Source: Mesorhizobium sp. 131-2-1 (GTDB lineage Bacteria; Pseudomonadota; Alphaproteobacteria; Rhizobiales; Rhizobiaceae). Taken from it: a stretch of DNA of 64,000 nucleotides. The notes under the pieces were generated by a model. It was not told the DNA's origin and did not search any database. It saw only the letters and a list, made by a program, of their open reading frames with translations. The position numbers were made by a program, and so were the translations under genes. Of the stretch, positions 16,225 through 25,083 are shown piece by piece. Position 1 is the first letter of the stretch; every line of letters begins with the position of its first letter. The DNA lies in assembly GCF_016756535.1 (NCBI RefSeq), contig NZ_AP023247.1, positions 6,510,501 to 6,574,500 on the forward strand. Reading direction: 5' to 3'.

Positions 16225-16492
16225 GGGCAGGAGAAGAGTTTCGACATCGGTCCCCGTGAGCAGCGCGTTGGTGCCGGGATCGGTGATGATGCGGTTCTCG
16301 GCTGCGGCGTCTAGAATGGTGATCCCAGCCATCGTCGGTGTCTCGGCCATCTGCCTCGCCGCGGAGCAGTCGACGCCCCTTCGGCGCGCCAGAGTTCCAG
16401 TGTCTTGTCACCGAATTTGTCGGTGACAACGCCCGCCAGCAGTTTGCAACTCCGTACGAGTCGACGACATAAACTTCGCAGGTGGGCATCAT
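16225..16492 (-). pseudogene. Truncated ribokinase, partial duplicate of 25851-26786
   Basis: It begins ATGATGCCCACCTGCGAAG like the intact kinase and encodes MMPTCEVYVVDSYGV, then jumps directly to the sequence encoding CKLLAGV, losing about 120 bp and shifting frame. Later pieces (GETPTMAGITILDAA, ENRIITDPGTNALL) match residues 86-120 of the intact enzyme, after which homology stops. The start overlaps the GntR gene by 4 bp, as in the intact operon. Confidence 0.85.
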
Positions 16493-17259
16493 CTGCTCCG
16501 GCCAATTAATTGGCGTGGATGAGCGATTGAGGCGCTCTTGCGCTCGATCCAGCCGGTATAATTGTAGCGATCGGCGCGGTAGGACAAGGATGAAAAGTAA
16601 ATAGCCCGATCGGTCGCATCGAAGGCGGTACGGTCAATTTGCAGCACCGCAGTACCGCTCGACACGTCGAGGGCTTTCGCCAGTCTGGCACGCGCGATGC
16701 CAGCCCGTATCTCCTGTTTGGCTCGGGCAAGCGGCACACCAAGCTGCTGCTCAAGGATCTTGGTGAGAGAGGCGTCGGCGAGGTCGATCTTTTCCATGCG
16801 GCGCCCGATTGCCGCGACGAACGAAACTGTCTCAACCGCTACGACTTCGTCGTCGATCGTGCGTAGGCGCTCGATGGTCAACACGCTTTCATCGGTCGGC
16901 ACGTTAAGTGCGGCTGCAACCAAGGCATCAGCCGAACGCCAGTCGACCGTCACATGCCCAGTACCCGGTCGGAAGCCGCGCGCCAGGGCTTCTTCGGAGA
17001 ATCCTGAAAAAGTGAGCAAGTCCCTGCCACTGTAACGTTTGGCAACGAACGTCCCCTTGCCAGCGCGGCGATAAAGCAAGCCTTCGCCGACAAGGGCAAG
17101 CAGCGCCTGTCGCACAGTGCTGCTGCTGAGTTCGTGCTGCTTCATCAACTCCATCTCAGTGGGGAGCCGATCCCCAGGATTGAAGACGCCGCTCTCGATC
17201 TGAGACCGAATGAAATCGGCGAGCTGGATATGAAGTGGAGTTCTACCGGGCTGGACCAT
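16489..17259 (-). CDS. GntR/HutC-family transcriptional regulator, copy 1
   Basis: 256 residues, nearly identical in layout to the regulator at 25084-25854. The winged helix-turn-helix is at about residues 8-75 (IQLADFIRSQIESG, LPTEMELMKQHELSSSTVRQAL, GKGTFVAKR). The UTRA ligand-binding domain follows at about 95-240 and ends IYFSSLSYRADRYNY. The frame is open and the protein could be functional. However, its normal upstream control region is missing: homology to the second copy ends just before the ATG, at about 17265, where a groEL relic begins. The adjoining kinase is destroyed. It may still bind the operators at 25.02 and 32.66 kb. Confidence 0.88.
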   Translation of the reverse strand: MVQPGRTPLHIQLADFIRSQIESGVFNPGDRLPTEMELMKQHELSSSTVRQALLALVGEGLLYRRAGKGTFVAKRYSGRDLLTFSGFSEEALARGFRPGTGHVTVDWRSADALVAAALNVPTDESVLTIERLRTIDDEVVAVETVSFVAAIGRRMEKIDLADASLTKILEQQLGVPLARAKQEIRAGIARARLAKALDVSSGTAVLQIDRTAFDATDRAIYFSSLSYRADRYNYTGWIERKSASIAHPRQLIGRSR

Positions 17260-17272
17260 GCGGTCTCCTTAA

Positions 17273-18057
17273 GCCTAGATCACGCCTGGCTGAAGAGATC
17301 GCCGAATTTGCCGGTCTGGGCGTCCGAGCCATAGTTATCAGCCTTCTCGCGCAGCTTGCCGACGATGATGGAGCCGTTTGCCCTGCTGTTCTCCGCGATC
17401 TGGCGCGGGAGCGTCGATGGCGCGCCGCACGATATCGGCGCCGTATCTCTGGTCGGCGTTGTCGACGGCTACCGCCTCGAGTGCGCAGGGCCCACTCCGC
17501 CGCCAGGCAGGATGCCTCTCGACCGCTGCGCGGGTGGGTGTCGCGCGTCGTTGACGCGGCCCTTGCTTTCCTACACCTCGACCTTGGTCGCGCCTCCGAC
17601 GCGGATCACCGCGACACCGCCGGCGAGCTCGGCCAGCCGATTCTGTAGCTCCTCGCGGTCGTAATCGGAGGTGGCCTCCTCGATCTGCGCCTTGGCCTGC
17701 GTGTGCGGCCTCGATCTCCTCCTTCCTGCCGACGTCGTCGAATATCGTGGCGTTCTCTTTCTCGATCGAGACCTTCCTAGCGCGGCCGAGCATCTCCGGC
17801 GTGATGCCGTCGCTGATGGCGGTGCCGCCAGTCAGGATCGCGATATCCTCCAACATAGCCTTCCGGCGGTCGCTGAGCTTGTGGTCCGGCGGCTTAAGCT
17901 GGCTGGTTTCATTGCGTGCGTCAGGACCGGCGGCGACAACTTCGCCCTCCTGCGGCTTTTCCTTCGCGGTGTCGGGAATGGTAATGCCGCTGTCCGTCTT
18001 CTCGTCGGCTTCGATGCGGCGGACCAGGATGCGGTCATGCAATGGACGGAACGTCAT
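17273..18057 (-). pseudogene. Collapsed groES-groEL remnant
   Basis: The 5' end is a true GroES start: [20 protein letters not shown] and [18 protein letters not shown]. After about 48 residues it fuses to the middle of Gro[22 protein letters not shown] and [19 protein letters not shown]. Frameshifts follow, and later pieces in other frames give [25 protein letters not shown] and DAQTGKFGDLF, the last being a GroEL C-terminal segment. Most of GroEL is deleted. Symbiosis islands often carry an extra groESL copy; this one is dead. Confidence 0.88.
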
Positions 18058-18127
18058 ATCGTTCTCCTTCAGGACAAGATTCCAACAGGCTACCCCGGTT
18101 CGGACTGACAGGGCTTGGTGCGGGCTC

Positions 18128-18150
18128 GCGCGACCCTTTTTCGGTCGCGC
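18128..18150. terminator. Hairpin upstream of the groES relic
   Basis: An 8-bp perfect stem, GCGCGACC / GGTCGCGC, with loop CTTTTTC. It lacks a following T-run on the minus strand, so a terminator role is uncertain. Confidence 0.3.
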
Positions 18151-18159
18151 GCACATGCG

Positions 18160-19006
18160 GACCCAATTTTGCTGCCTTCTCCAAGAGTGGGCTGGCCTAG
18201 GAAGTTCCGACGGTTATGCCCTGTATTGCGATTGCGCCATGGGACGCGTTGACCGTTTTCGCGATGCGACGAGACGAAGTTTGACTGGGCTATCCTGAGC
18301 CCACAAAATACGTCTTCGGCGCGTTCAGCAGCTGGCATACTGGTTGTCAGATGCCACATCAGACAGCCTGGGTTACCTCTAGGGCTACGATATGCCCCCG
18401 GTGAGAGTTGATATTCCAGCTGTCGCGAAACTGCGATACTCGATAATCGTTGCATTCTTCGGCGCACGCTCTCTTTCGACGCGTCGAGCTCGCCGAAAAA
18501 GCGAACCTCTCCCTCTTGGCCCAGTGTCCGCAATCGCGATGGCGTTCCTCGGCTTCGCGACTGCAATTCCGACAAATGATTCCCTATGATCTGCCACAGC
18601 TCGTCCTCCTGTGATGAGGATCGGCTCGGCCCGCCCGGGCAAGCCTCGGACGCGCAGTGTAGGGCGAGCCACCTCACCGACAGAGGGACATACGGTCTTA
18701 CTTTGAAGCGCAGCCTTGGGGTGAAGAAGCGCTCGCGCCCAGCCTGACCTGCTTCTCGACCCAACCCTTCTCCCAACTCGACGCTGGAGTGCAGGCCACC
18801 GGCTTGACAAGATAGTGGCCGATCCCAATGCAGGGCCAAACAGCGTCATCGACGCCCTCATGCCATGGAATTCCCAGCGCTGAATGGCTGCCGCTTACGC
18901 TACATGCGGCAATATGCGCTTCAATCTGATTGCCGCGCGGCACCCGAGGACGGACGCTGGCTGGCTTGGTCTACGTTCAATGATGCGTTCGATTTGGGCC
19001 GCTGCA
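18160..19006. other. Stretch without a supported gene
   Basis: About 850 bp. A 249-codon minus-strand frame (18090-18839) has no recognisable domain. Near 18800 another minus frame reads PCIGIG, which faintly recalls the FAD motif of the N-hydroxylase, but the match is too short to call. Probably degraded DNA. Confidence 0.4.
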
Positions 19007-19732
19007 TCAAGTCAATCGCTCGAAGACGACGTTGATGTCAGTCATTGCAGCAAGCCGGTATGATCTGCCTTCCATGAGATTGATGATCCGATCTCTATTG
19101 CCCTTTAGATAATGCTCATTTGGCTCGCATTGGATGACAGCAGGTCTGATGCACTCGTAGTCAACGGCCTCGACGAGATCGTGATCCAGTCCTTCGCAAT
19201 CAATCGATAAGAAATCGATCTTGTTGGCATAAGGGGTCAGTAGCTCATTGATACCAATCGCGCTCACCTCGATATGTTCTCGGATACCTCCTATACCGTC
19301 GAAGTCGCCGAAACTTTCAACGTGTGCTTTATCCACCGACGAAAGCTCATGGGCGTGTCCGATGAAGAGCGTCGCAGACGCTTGCGGAGCGGGCAACACA
19401 ACGGATTGAACGAGAACGTCTTCCGGGCGCGCAGTCCGGATCAGCGCTTCCAATTCAGGATTGGGTTCAACCAGAACGCCTCGCGCGCCTCTTTGGTACA
19501 TAAGATAGGTACTTGAGGTAGAGATGGGGTGATTAGCGCCGATCTCGACATAAAACACACTGGCCCAAGATCTTTGGCTCTTGCAGAGTTTTGCCGCCAA
19601 AATTCCTTCGACAATAACGTCTTCTCCGGCTTGTGCGTAACTGGCCGGCGCGAAGTGCTTGATCCGAGAGTTCGGCAGATTAAGGCGAGCGACCTCTTGG
19701 TTTATGGACTGGTTTTCAAACTGGGACAGCAT
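19007..19732 (-). CDS. FkbM-family SAM-dependent methyltransferase
   Basis: About 241 residues from the ATG at 19732. The SAM-binding motif is VFYVEIGANHPISTSSTY near residue 60-75, followed by GVLVEPNPEL, a conserved acidic turn, and DFLSIDCEGLDHDLV, all typical of FkbM methyltransferases, which methylate sugar or related hydroxyl groups. Rhizobial members include NoeI, which 2-O-methylates the fucose of Nod factors, but there is no nod box or nod gene next to it, so I do not assign that name. A longer open frame begins at 19822; the family segment SYAQAGEDVIVEGIL and a plausible start at MLSQFENQ favour the shorter form. The flanks are relics, so it may be a stranded survivor of a glycan cluster. 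Confidence 0.75.
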   Translation of the reverse strand: MLSQFENQSINQEVARLNLPNSRIKHFAPASYAQAGEDVIVEGILAAKLCKSQRSWASVFYVEIGANHPISTSSTYLMYQRGARGVLVEPNPELEALIRTARPEDVLVQSVVLPAPQASATLFIGHAHELSSVDKAHVESFGDFDGIGGIREHIEVSAIGINELLTPYANKIDFLSIDCEGLDHDLVEAVDYECIRPAVIQCEPNEHYLKGNRDRIINLMEGRSYRLAAMTDINVVFERLT

Positions 19733-20049
19733 AGCTCGACCTAACGTATTGGAGGGGAGACCGCTACGACCGGTTGTCGCTACGGCTCTTGCTTCATAGT
19801 CCCAGCAATCGGCGTGCCACATGCCGAATGCGGTGCTTCTTACTTATCAGGAGTGAAACACGCGCGCCCGCTGGAATGGCCGCGACACTTTTGTCGGGTT
19901 CGCGACATCGGCGCCACCAACGTCCCGGCGACTTGCCGAAGTGACGTGCAAACAGCGAAACCTGCTTGCAGCGGGTATTGAGCACTAGAGTTGCCACCTC
20001 CATGTCCTCGCTCATGCGCTACGGAAGTTAAGGCATGACAAGACTAAAG

Positions 20050-20225
20050 GCTCCAAGTCCGACCTTGTCCGCCAGCCGTGATCGCCTGAGGCCGGTCGGC
20101 ACGAGGCCCGATCACGTGAAATGCCGCCATTCGACCAGCAGGCCGTGGCGGTTCTCCATCACCCATGTGCCACGAAGCACAGCTTGGCCTCCTTGCCCGG
20201 CCCTTGCGGTTGAGCCTGGCTTCGG
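20050..20225 (-). pseudogene. IS5-type transposase fragment
   Basis: Minus-strand reading gives AKLCFVAHG and MENRHGLLVEW in shifted frames, against the family's KLCYMGHALMENRNGLVVD. Both ends are missing and at least one frameshift is present. Confidence 0.55.
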
Positions 20226-20239
20226 GATCGGGTCGGGGC

Positions 20240-20560
20240 ATGAGCCTCCGGTTGCAACGTTTCGCGCTGCATATGGCCGGGCGGGTCACAGGCTGACGCT
20301 GCAGCGCGGCATGACCGACGTCGGAAAAGTCAAGGCCGATACCGCATCCTGGCCACCCGGTTACCCAAACGCGCTGCCAGACCGACAATGAGTTGGCTAT
20401 TCGCGAGGATTTCTCGGTGCGCTGGAACGGACCACATGACAGCCGCATCTTCGTACAATGCGAACCTCGGGCAGCGTGGACTGACTGATCCGAACCTTCC
20501 CGCTGGCCTGGGCGCTTGTCGGAGCCTTCTAGACGAAACTTCATGCGGGGTTGATGGATG
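20240..20560 (+). pseudogene. 3' fragment of a second lysine/ornithine N-hydroxylase
   Basis: Nucleotide similarity to the complement of about 6890-7200 is clear: both share ggttgcaacgtttcgcgctg and gacgctgcagcgcggc. In translation, HRLTLQRGMTDVGKV matches HNLTLQRGLGDVEEV; then, after a frameshift, TDNELAIREDFSVRWNGP matches TDNELVINADFSVCWDGP. It starts abruptly at residue 350 of the intact enzyme and ends within the last 50 residues. Orientation is opposite to the intact gene. Confidence 0.85.
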
Positions 20561-20624
20561 TAGCGCAAGCCAGCGAAATACAAAGGTTGCTGAGGCCGAT
20601 CTGATAACCATTTCCCGGAGACCA

Positions 20625-20745
20625 CACCCACCACAAACGATCTTACGCTGCCGCTGGGCGGTTTGTCATCAGTCGGCGGCAAGTCCGTCGTCGCCCATTT
20701 CGACGGCGGCATGCTGTCGTCCAACAGCGGCGTTCTGACTTTATA
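20625..20745 (+). pseudogene. 5' fragment of an IS1380-family transposase
   Basis: One frame reads TNDLTLPLGGLSSVGGKSVV then AHFDGGMLSSNSGVLTL and a stop. This is the characteristic N terminus of IS1380 transposases (VGGK-x-VVA-x-FDGG-x-LSS-x-GG). The rest is missing. The fragment ends 8 bp before the stop codon of the importer ATPase gene. Confidence 0.75.
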
Positions 20746-20753
20746 GCGAAGGG

Positions 20754-21812
20754 TCACAGGCGTGCGCCGCTTTGCCTGTCAAAGATGTGGACCCGGCGCG
20801 GATCGATCCTCAGCCTTATCTCCCCACCAGGTCGGACGCTAAGCCTGTCCTTGACGATGGCATCAATCGCGTCCGCGCCAAACTTGGCGAAGATCTGCGT
20901 TTCGGAGCCAGTCGGTTCCAGCACCGAAACCGTTGCCGGCAAGCCGTCGGGCGCGATGTCGATATGCTCGGGACGGATGCCGTAGATGACCGGCTGGCCG
21001 CCCTGTGCCCTGGCCCCGACCGGGAGCACGGATCCGGTGTCCGAGACAAAGATCTGCTTGCCGTCCGTTGCTTCGATCTTGCCCTTGATGAAATTCATCG
21101 CCGGCGAGCCGATAAAACCGGCGACGAAGACATTGCCCGGATTGTCGTAGAGATCGAGCGGTGCGCCGACCTGTTCCACCTTGCCGTCCCGCATCACCAC
21201 GATCTTGTCGGCCATTGTCATCGCCTCGATCTGGTCATGGGTGACATAGACGATCGTCGTGCCGAGGCGCTGATGCAGTTCCTTGATCTCGACACGCATG
21301 GCAACGCGCAGCTTGGCGTCGAGATTGGACAGCGGCTCATCGAACAGGAAGACCTGCGGGTCGCGCACGATGGCGCGTCCCATGGCCACGCGCTGGCGCT
21401 GCCCGCCGGACAGCTGTTTCGGAAATCGGTCGAGCAGCTTGCCGAGGTCGAGGATCTCGGCCGCCTTCTTCACCTTGGCGTCGATCTCGGCCTTCGGCCT
21501 GCCCTTGATCTTGAGCGAGAAGCCCATGTTGTCGGCAACGTTCTTGTGCGGATAGAGCGCATAATTCTGGAACACCATGGCTATGTCGCGGTCTTTTGGC
21601 AGCACATCGTTCACCACCCGGCCGCCGATGCTGATCTCACCCCCCGATATCGCTTCGAGACCGGCGATCATGCGCAACAGGGTGGATTTGCCACACCCAG
21701 AAGGACCAACGAGGATGACGAACTCGCCATCGGCGATGTCGACATTCACACCATGAATGACCTGGACGCTTCCATAACGCTTGACTATGTTCCTGACGGT
21801 GACCTGAGCCAA
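20754..21812 (-). CDS. ABC importer ATPase, UgpC/MalK type
   Basis: 352 residues. Walker A GPSGCGKS is at 36-43, Q-loop in [10 protein letters not shown], signature [14 protein letters not shown], Walker [15 protein letters not shown], and H-loop in VTHDQIEAM. The C-terminal 120 residues form the TOBE/MalK regulatory domain (YGIRPEHI). It energises a carbohydrate-type (CUT1) importer with the two permeases and binding protein upstream on the same strand. A short relic of a second copy ([11 protein letters not shown]) lies at 32946. The gene directly abuts an IS1380 scrap, so anything originally downstream has been lost or replaced. Confidence 0.93.
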   Translation of the reverse strand: MAQVTVRNIVKRYGSVQVIHGVNVDIADGEFVILVGPSGCGKSTLLRMIAGLEAISGGEISIGGRVVNDVLPKDRDIAMVFQNYALYPHKNVADNMGFSLKIKGRPKAEIDAKVKKAAEILDLGKLLDRFPKQLSGGQRQRVAMGRAIVRDPQVFLFDEPLSNLDAKLRVAMRVEIKELHQRLGTTIVYVTHDQIEAMTMADKIVVMRDGKVEQVGAPLDLYDNPGNVFVAGFIGSPAMNFIKGKIEATDGKQIFVSDTGSVLPVGARAQGGQPVIYGIRPEHIDIAPDGLPATVSVLEPTGSETQIFAKFGADAIDAIVKDRLSVRPGGEIRLRIDPRRVHIFDRQSGARL

Positions 21813-21871
21813 CTGGCATGTCCTCTATTGCGCATAATCTGCATCTTCATCTCTATGCGAAACCCTCGAGA

Positions 21872-22723
21872 TTATTCTTTGACGCCCGACATCGCGACGG
21901 ACTGGGTGAAATAGCGTTGGAAGCCTAGCAGGATGACTGCCGGGATGAGGCTCAGAATGGTCGATGCAGCGAAGATCTGGCCGTAGTCGGTGGTGTGCTC
22001 CCCCGCCATCAAGGCGAGGCTGATCGGGGCGAGGAACATGTCGTTGCGCGTCGTGACCAGAAGCGGCCACAGATAGGCCTGCCATTGCCCATTGAAGATT
22101 ATTACTCCGGCGGCGATGAGAGCCGGACGTGAAAGCGGCAGGAAAATCTCGAGGAAAATCCTTAGCCACCCGGCTCCATCGACTTGGGCCGCTTCAATCA
22201 ATGAGCGCGGTATGGCGAGGAAGAACTGCCGCAGCAGGAAGATCACTATGCCGCTGCCGACGAAGGGCATGATCAGTGCGATGTAGGTGTTCTGCAGCCC
22301 GGCGCGTGCGAAGATGGCCGACAACGGGATAGCCACGACCTCCTCAGGGATCAAAAAGCTGAACACGATGATGGCGAAGACGACCTCGCGGCCGCGCCAC
22401 TGCATGGCGCTCAACGCGAAGGCTGCGGCTGCGCACACCAGGAGTCCCACGACCACCGTACATGCGGCCACCACGATCGAGTTGATCAATCCGGTCCGGA
22501 ACGGTCCGCCGAGCGCGCTGCCAAAATTTGCCAGCGTCGGCCGGGGCGGAATGAAGCTGCCAATGGAAAGCGGTTCGAGCGATGTAAATATCTCGCTACC
22601 GGGCCGGAGGCTTCCCGCAACAAGCCAAACGATCGGCAGCATAAAGCCGGCGGCGACGGCGATGCCGAACAGGAGCTGAACCATGCGCCCCACCCCGGCC
22701 GAGCCTTTTTCTCTGGCGCTCAC
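21872..22723 (-). CDS. ABC importer permease, UgpE/MalG type
   Basis: 283 residues with about six membrane helices. The coupling EAA loop is EAAQVDGAGWLRIFLEIFLPLS near residue 180-200 (quoted: EAAQVDGAGWLRIF). Carbohydrate-type inner-membrane permease that pairs with the permease encoded by the overlapping gene upstream (ATGA at 22720-22723). It ends SVAMSGVKE. A 35-bp echo of its 3' end lies at about 32588-32622, near the nucleoside hydrolase. Confidence 0.92.
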   Translation of the reverse strand: MSAREKGSAGVGRMVQLLFGIAVAAGFMLPIVWLVAGSLRPGSEIFTSLEPLSIGSFIPPRPTLANFGSALGGPFRTGLINSIVVAACTVVVGLLVCAAAAFALSAMQWRGREVVFAIIVFSFLIPEEVVAIPLSAIFARAGLQNTYIALIMPFVGSGIVIFLLRQFFLAIPRSLIEAAQVDGAGWLRIFLEIFLPLSRPALIAAGVIIFNGQWQAYLWPLLVTTRNDMFLAPISLALMAGEHTTDYGQIFAASTILSLIPAVILLGFQRYFTQSVAMSGVKE

Positions 22724-23634
22724 AGTTGCTTCTCCCGCGACAGCAACCGGAACTGGATGAGGATAATGACCACCATGATGACCATCAAGGTCAACCCTTC
22801 CGCAGCAGCCAATGGCACGTCGTTGAAAAAGTAAGCCTGCTGATACACGTCAAACATGACTAGCTGCGTGCTGCCGCTGGGCCCGCCTCGGGTAAGTATT
22901 GAGATCGGCGCAAACAGCAGAAATGCGGACACGGTGTCAGCGACGATTACGAAGGCCAGCGGCCGACGCATCAGCGGAATAGTGATGTGCCACAGCGACG
23001 AAAGCTTCCCGGCGCCATCGATCGCTGCTGCCTCGTAGAGATCGCGAGGAATGTCCTTTAGGCCCCCAATGAGGAACATCATCCAGAAGCCGCATCCGAT
23101 CCACGAGCACATAACCACGATCGACATCAGTGCCTGGTCTGGCGATGTGAGGAACGGCTGAGCGCTCACGCCTATGGACGTCAACAGAGCATTTGCCAGT
23201 CCCTGCGGGCGGTATGCAGCGCCCCACAGTATTGCTGCGACGCTCGATGGGATTAATACCGGAAGGAACACGAAGGTTCGCAGCAGCGAGAGGATCCGTG
23301 AATTTTCGGCAAATAGCAAAGCCAGGCCAAAAGCTATTGCCGTCTGCAGCGGCACGGCGACCGCGACAAAGGTTAAGGTCGCCTGAAGGGTCTTGGCAAA
23401 GGAAGGGGCAGTGACAAGAAACTCGAAATTATCGAACCAGACGAATTCGCCGTCGGGACCGGACAAGCTCTGTTGAACAAGCCAACCTGCTGGCAACAAC
23501 CGAAACATGATGAGGGCAACCAGAGCCGGAGACAGGAAGAGGAGCGGCGCTATGGCCGCCCTCCATTTTGCAAGTCTACCAATCATGGGAGCGGCCCTCA
23601 CAATCCGTCCCTCAGAAACCGCGCCCATCGCCAT
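22720..23634 (-). CDS. ABC importer permease, UgpA/MalF type
   Basis: 304 residues, about six membrane helices, and the EAA loop as EAAAIDGAGKLSSLWHITIP. Its C terminus overlaps the start of the second permease by 4 bp, so both are made in step. It starts 6 bp after the binding-protein gene. The frame opens with a short polar stretch (MAMGAVSEGRIVRAAPMIG); a later start at MIGRLAKWRA is possible. Confidence 0.92.
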   Translation of the reverse strand: MAMGAVSEGRIVRAAPMIGRLAKWRAAIAPLLFLSPALVALIMFRLLPAGWLVQQSLSGPDGEFVWFDNFEFLVTAPSFAKTLQATLTFVAVAVPLQTAIAFGLALLFAENSRILSLLRTFVFLPVLIPSSVAAILWGAAYRPQGLANALLTSIGVSAQPFLTSPDQALMSIVVMCSWIGCGFWMMFLIGGLKDIPRDLYEAAAIDGAGKLSSLWHITIPLMRRPLAFVIVADTVSAFLLFAPISILTRGGPSGSTQLVMFDVYQQAYFFNDVPLAAAEGLTLMVIMVVIILIQFRLLSREKQL

Positions 23635-23640
23635 CGCTTT

Positions 23641-24933
23641 TTAGCGCTCGATACGCTTGAAACTGCGCTCAAGTTCACTTTGTAGCTGCGGAAACGTCTG
23701 AGCAGCATCACTTCCGTTGCGGATATCGCTCCATGCACGTGTGACCAGCTCCTCCAGCTGAAGATATCCCAGTGTACGCGGTCGCCTGACAGCCGTGTTC
23801 TCAAGCTCGTAGCGTATCAAAAGATCTATGCCGTTTAGGTTGGGATTTTGCTGAGGGATACGGCTCAGCACCTCGGTCGTAGCCTCGATGTTAGCGAGCA
23901 GATTACTTCCGGCGCTCGCAACTAGCGCTCCATCTTTGTCCAAACCCACATAGTTTAGGAATTTCAGGGCCTGATCGGTATTCGGCGTGTCCGCCGCCAC
24001 CCCCAAATGAAATGATTCAGAAGGCGTTTCCGCCTTGCCACCGGCAAAATACGGATGCGGTGCCGCCGCATAGTCAAGACCTTCGACCTTACTGAAGTCG
24101 GCGATGTTCCAAGGGCCGCCAACAAGAAAAGCAAGCCGGCCAGCTTTGAACAGGTCGCGCATCTCTTGGCTGTTGGTCAGACCACGCGAAGCCACGCCAT
24201 CGGCGAAGATGCTTCCATACCATTTTCCAGCCTGCAGCCAGGCATCATTGGCCACGTCTACGGTCAGCAAATCGTCACCCTTGACGCCTGGACCACCGCC
24301 GAGGGACTCCGGAAGGATCTGTAGCTGGTAGTAGCGATCGACTTGCTCGAAGCCGAAGCCCGTCTCGGCTCCGGCCGCCTGCACCTTCTTGGCAAGCTCG
24401 ATGACTTTGTCCCAGGTCATGCGCGCGTCGGGCGAGATAGCCGGCGCTTCAACGCCGGCCTTGGCCAGAAGCCGCTTGTTAAAGAACAGAAGCTGCGTTG
24501 ACTCCCACATCGGCATTGTCAGCATCTTCCCGTTGTAGGTAGCGCCCTGCACATCGCTCGGGAACAGCGCGCCCCTGCTTTTTTCTCTAAAGGCACTCGT
24601 CAGGTCTGCCAAAATGCCCAGCTTAGAGAACGTCGGGATATAAGTCGGGTCCACGAGGAAGACATCGATTCCGGAATTCCCGGTCCTGAATCGCTGGACG
24701 ATCGTGTTCTGAAGGTCGGGAAAGGGCACACCTTCATAAGCAACCTTTACGCCTGACACCTTTTTGAAGGTATCGAAAAGTCCCTTAAAATCGGCGCCGT
24801 CTCCATAGCCGAAGACTCGGAGCGTCTGGTCCTGCGCCGCAGCCGGCAACGACCCAAGCAGTGGCAGTGACGACATCCCCAGCATACCGGTCAAGAAGCC
24901 GCGCCGACCCAAGCGATAGCCCGTTATAGTCAT
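23641..24933 (-). CDS. Extracellular solute-binding protein, carbohydrate (family 1) type
   Basis: 430 residues from the ATG at 24933, which follows the strong ribosome-binding sequence gggaggaaacaag; the open frame extends to 25311 only because the GntR promoter region is open on that strand. The N terminus is a twin-arginine-like export signal (LGRRGFLTGM, hydrophobic stretch, then PAAAQD). The mature part has the family-1 binding-protein layout (VFGYGDGADFKGLFDTFKK; IDVFLVDPTYIPTF; AFLVGGPWNI). It delivers an unknown sugar-like ligand to the two permeases. It is transcribed divergently from the GntR-kinase operon, with a shared control region of about 150 bp that holds the palindrome at 25018-25035. 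Confidence 0.92.
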   Translation of the reverse strand: MTITGYRLGRRGFLTGMLGMSSLPLLGSLPAAAQDQTLRVFGYGDGADFKGLFDTFKKVSGVKVAYEGVPFPDLQNTIVQRFRTGNSGIDVFLVDPTYIPTFSKLGILADLTSAFREKSRGALFPSDVQGATYNGKMLTMPMWESTQLLFFNKRLLAKAGVEAPAISPDARMTWDKVIELAKKVQAAGAETGFGFEQVDRYYQLQILPESLGGGPGVKGDDLLTVDVANDAWLQAGKWYGSIFADGVASRGLTNSQEMRDLFKAGRLAFLVGGPWNIADFSKVEGLDYAAAPHPYFAGGKAETPSESFHLGVAADTPNTDQALKFLNYVGLDKDGALVASAGSNLLANIEATTEVLSRIPQQNPNLNGIDLLIRYELENTAVRRPRTLGYLQLEELVTRAWSDIRNGSDAAQTFPQLQSELERSFKRIER

Positions 24934-25017
24934 CTTGTTTCCTCCCGTTCGTTCTGCGGCCCATAATAACCGCTCCCTTAGCTTCAAGGTCCAGGCTAGG
25001 GCATTTCTTGCAAGAAT

Positions 25018-25035
25018 GCAATAACCGAATATTGC
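25018..25035. promoter_or_regulatory. Candidate GntR operator, GCAATA-N6-TATTGC
   Basis: A perfect 6+6 palindrome (GCAATAACCGAATATTGC) between the divergent importer and GntR operons. It is preceded by a small palindrome, CTTGCAAG. The same palindrome, with a different spacer, occurs at 32655-32672 upstream of the nucleoside hydrolase. Conservation of the arms but not the spacer suggests a protein-binding site, most simply for the adjacent GntR regulator. Confidence 0.65.
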
Positions 25036-25083
25036 CAGACACCAACGCCGTGTGATAGCAATGACTCGCATTGAGGAGGCCGC

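Noticed and set aside
18090..18839. 249-codon minus-strand open frame
   Set aside because: Arg/Ser/Gly-rich, no domain, competing frames on both strands. Typical of GC-rich non-coding DNA.
18698..18943. N-terminal fragment of an N-hydroxylase (PCIGIG)
   Set aside because: The match is about six residues plus a shared gccgatcccaatgca string. No continuing similarity was seen downstream, so it may be chance.
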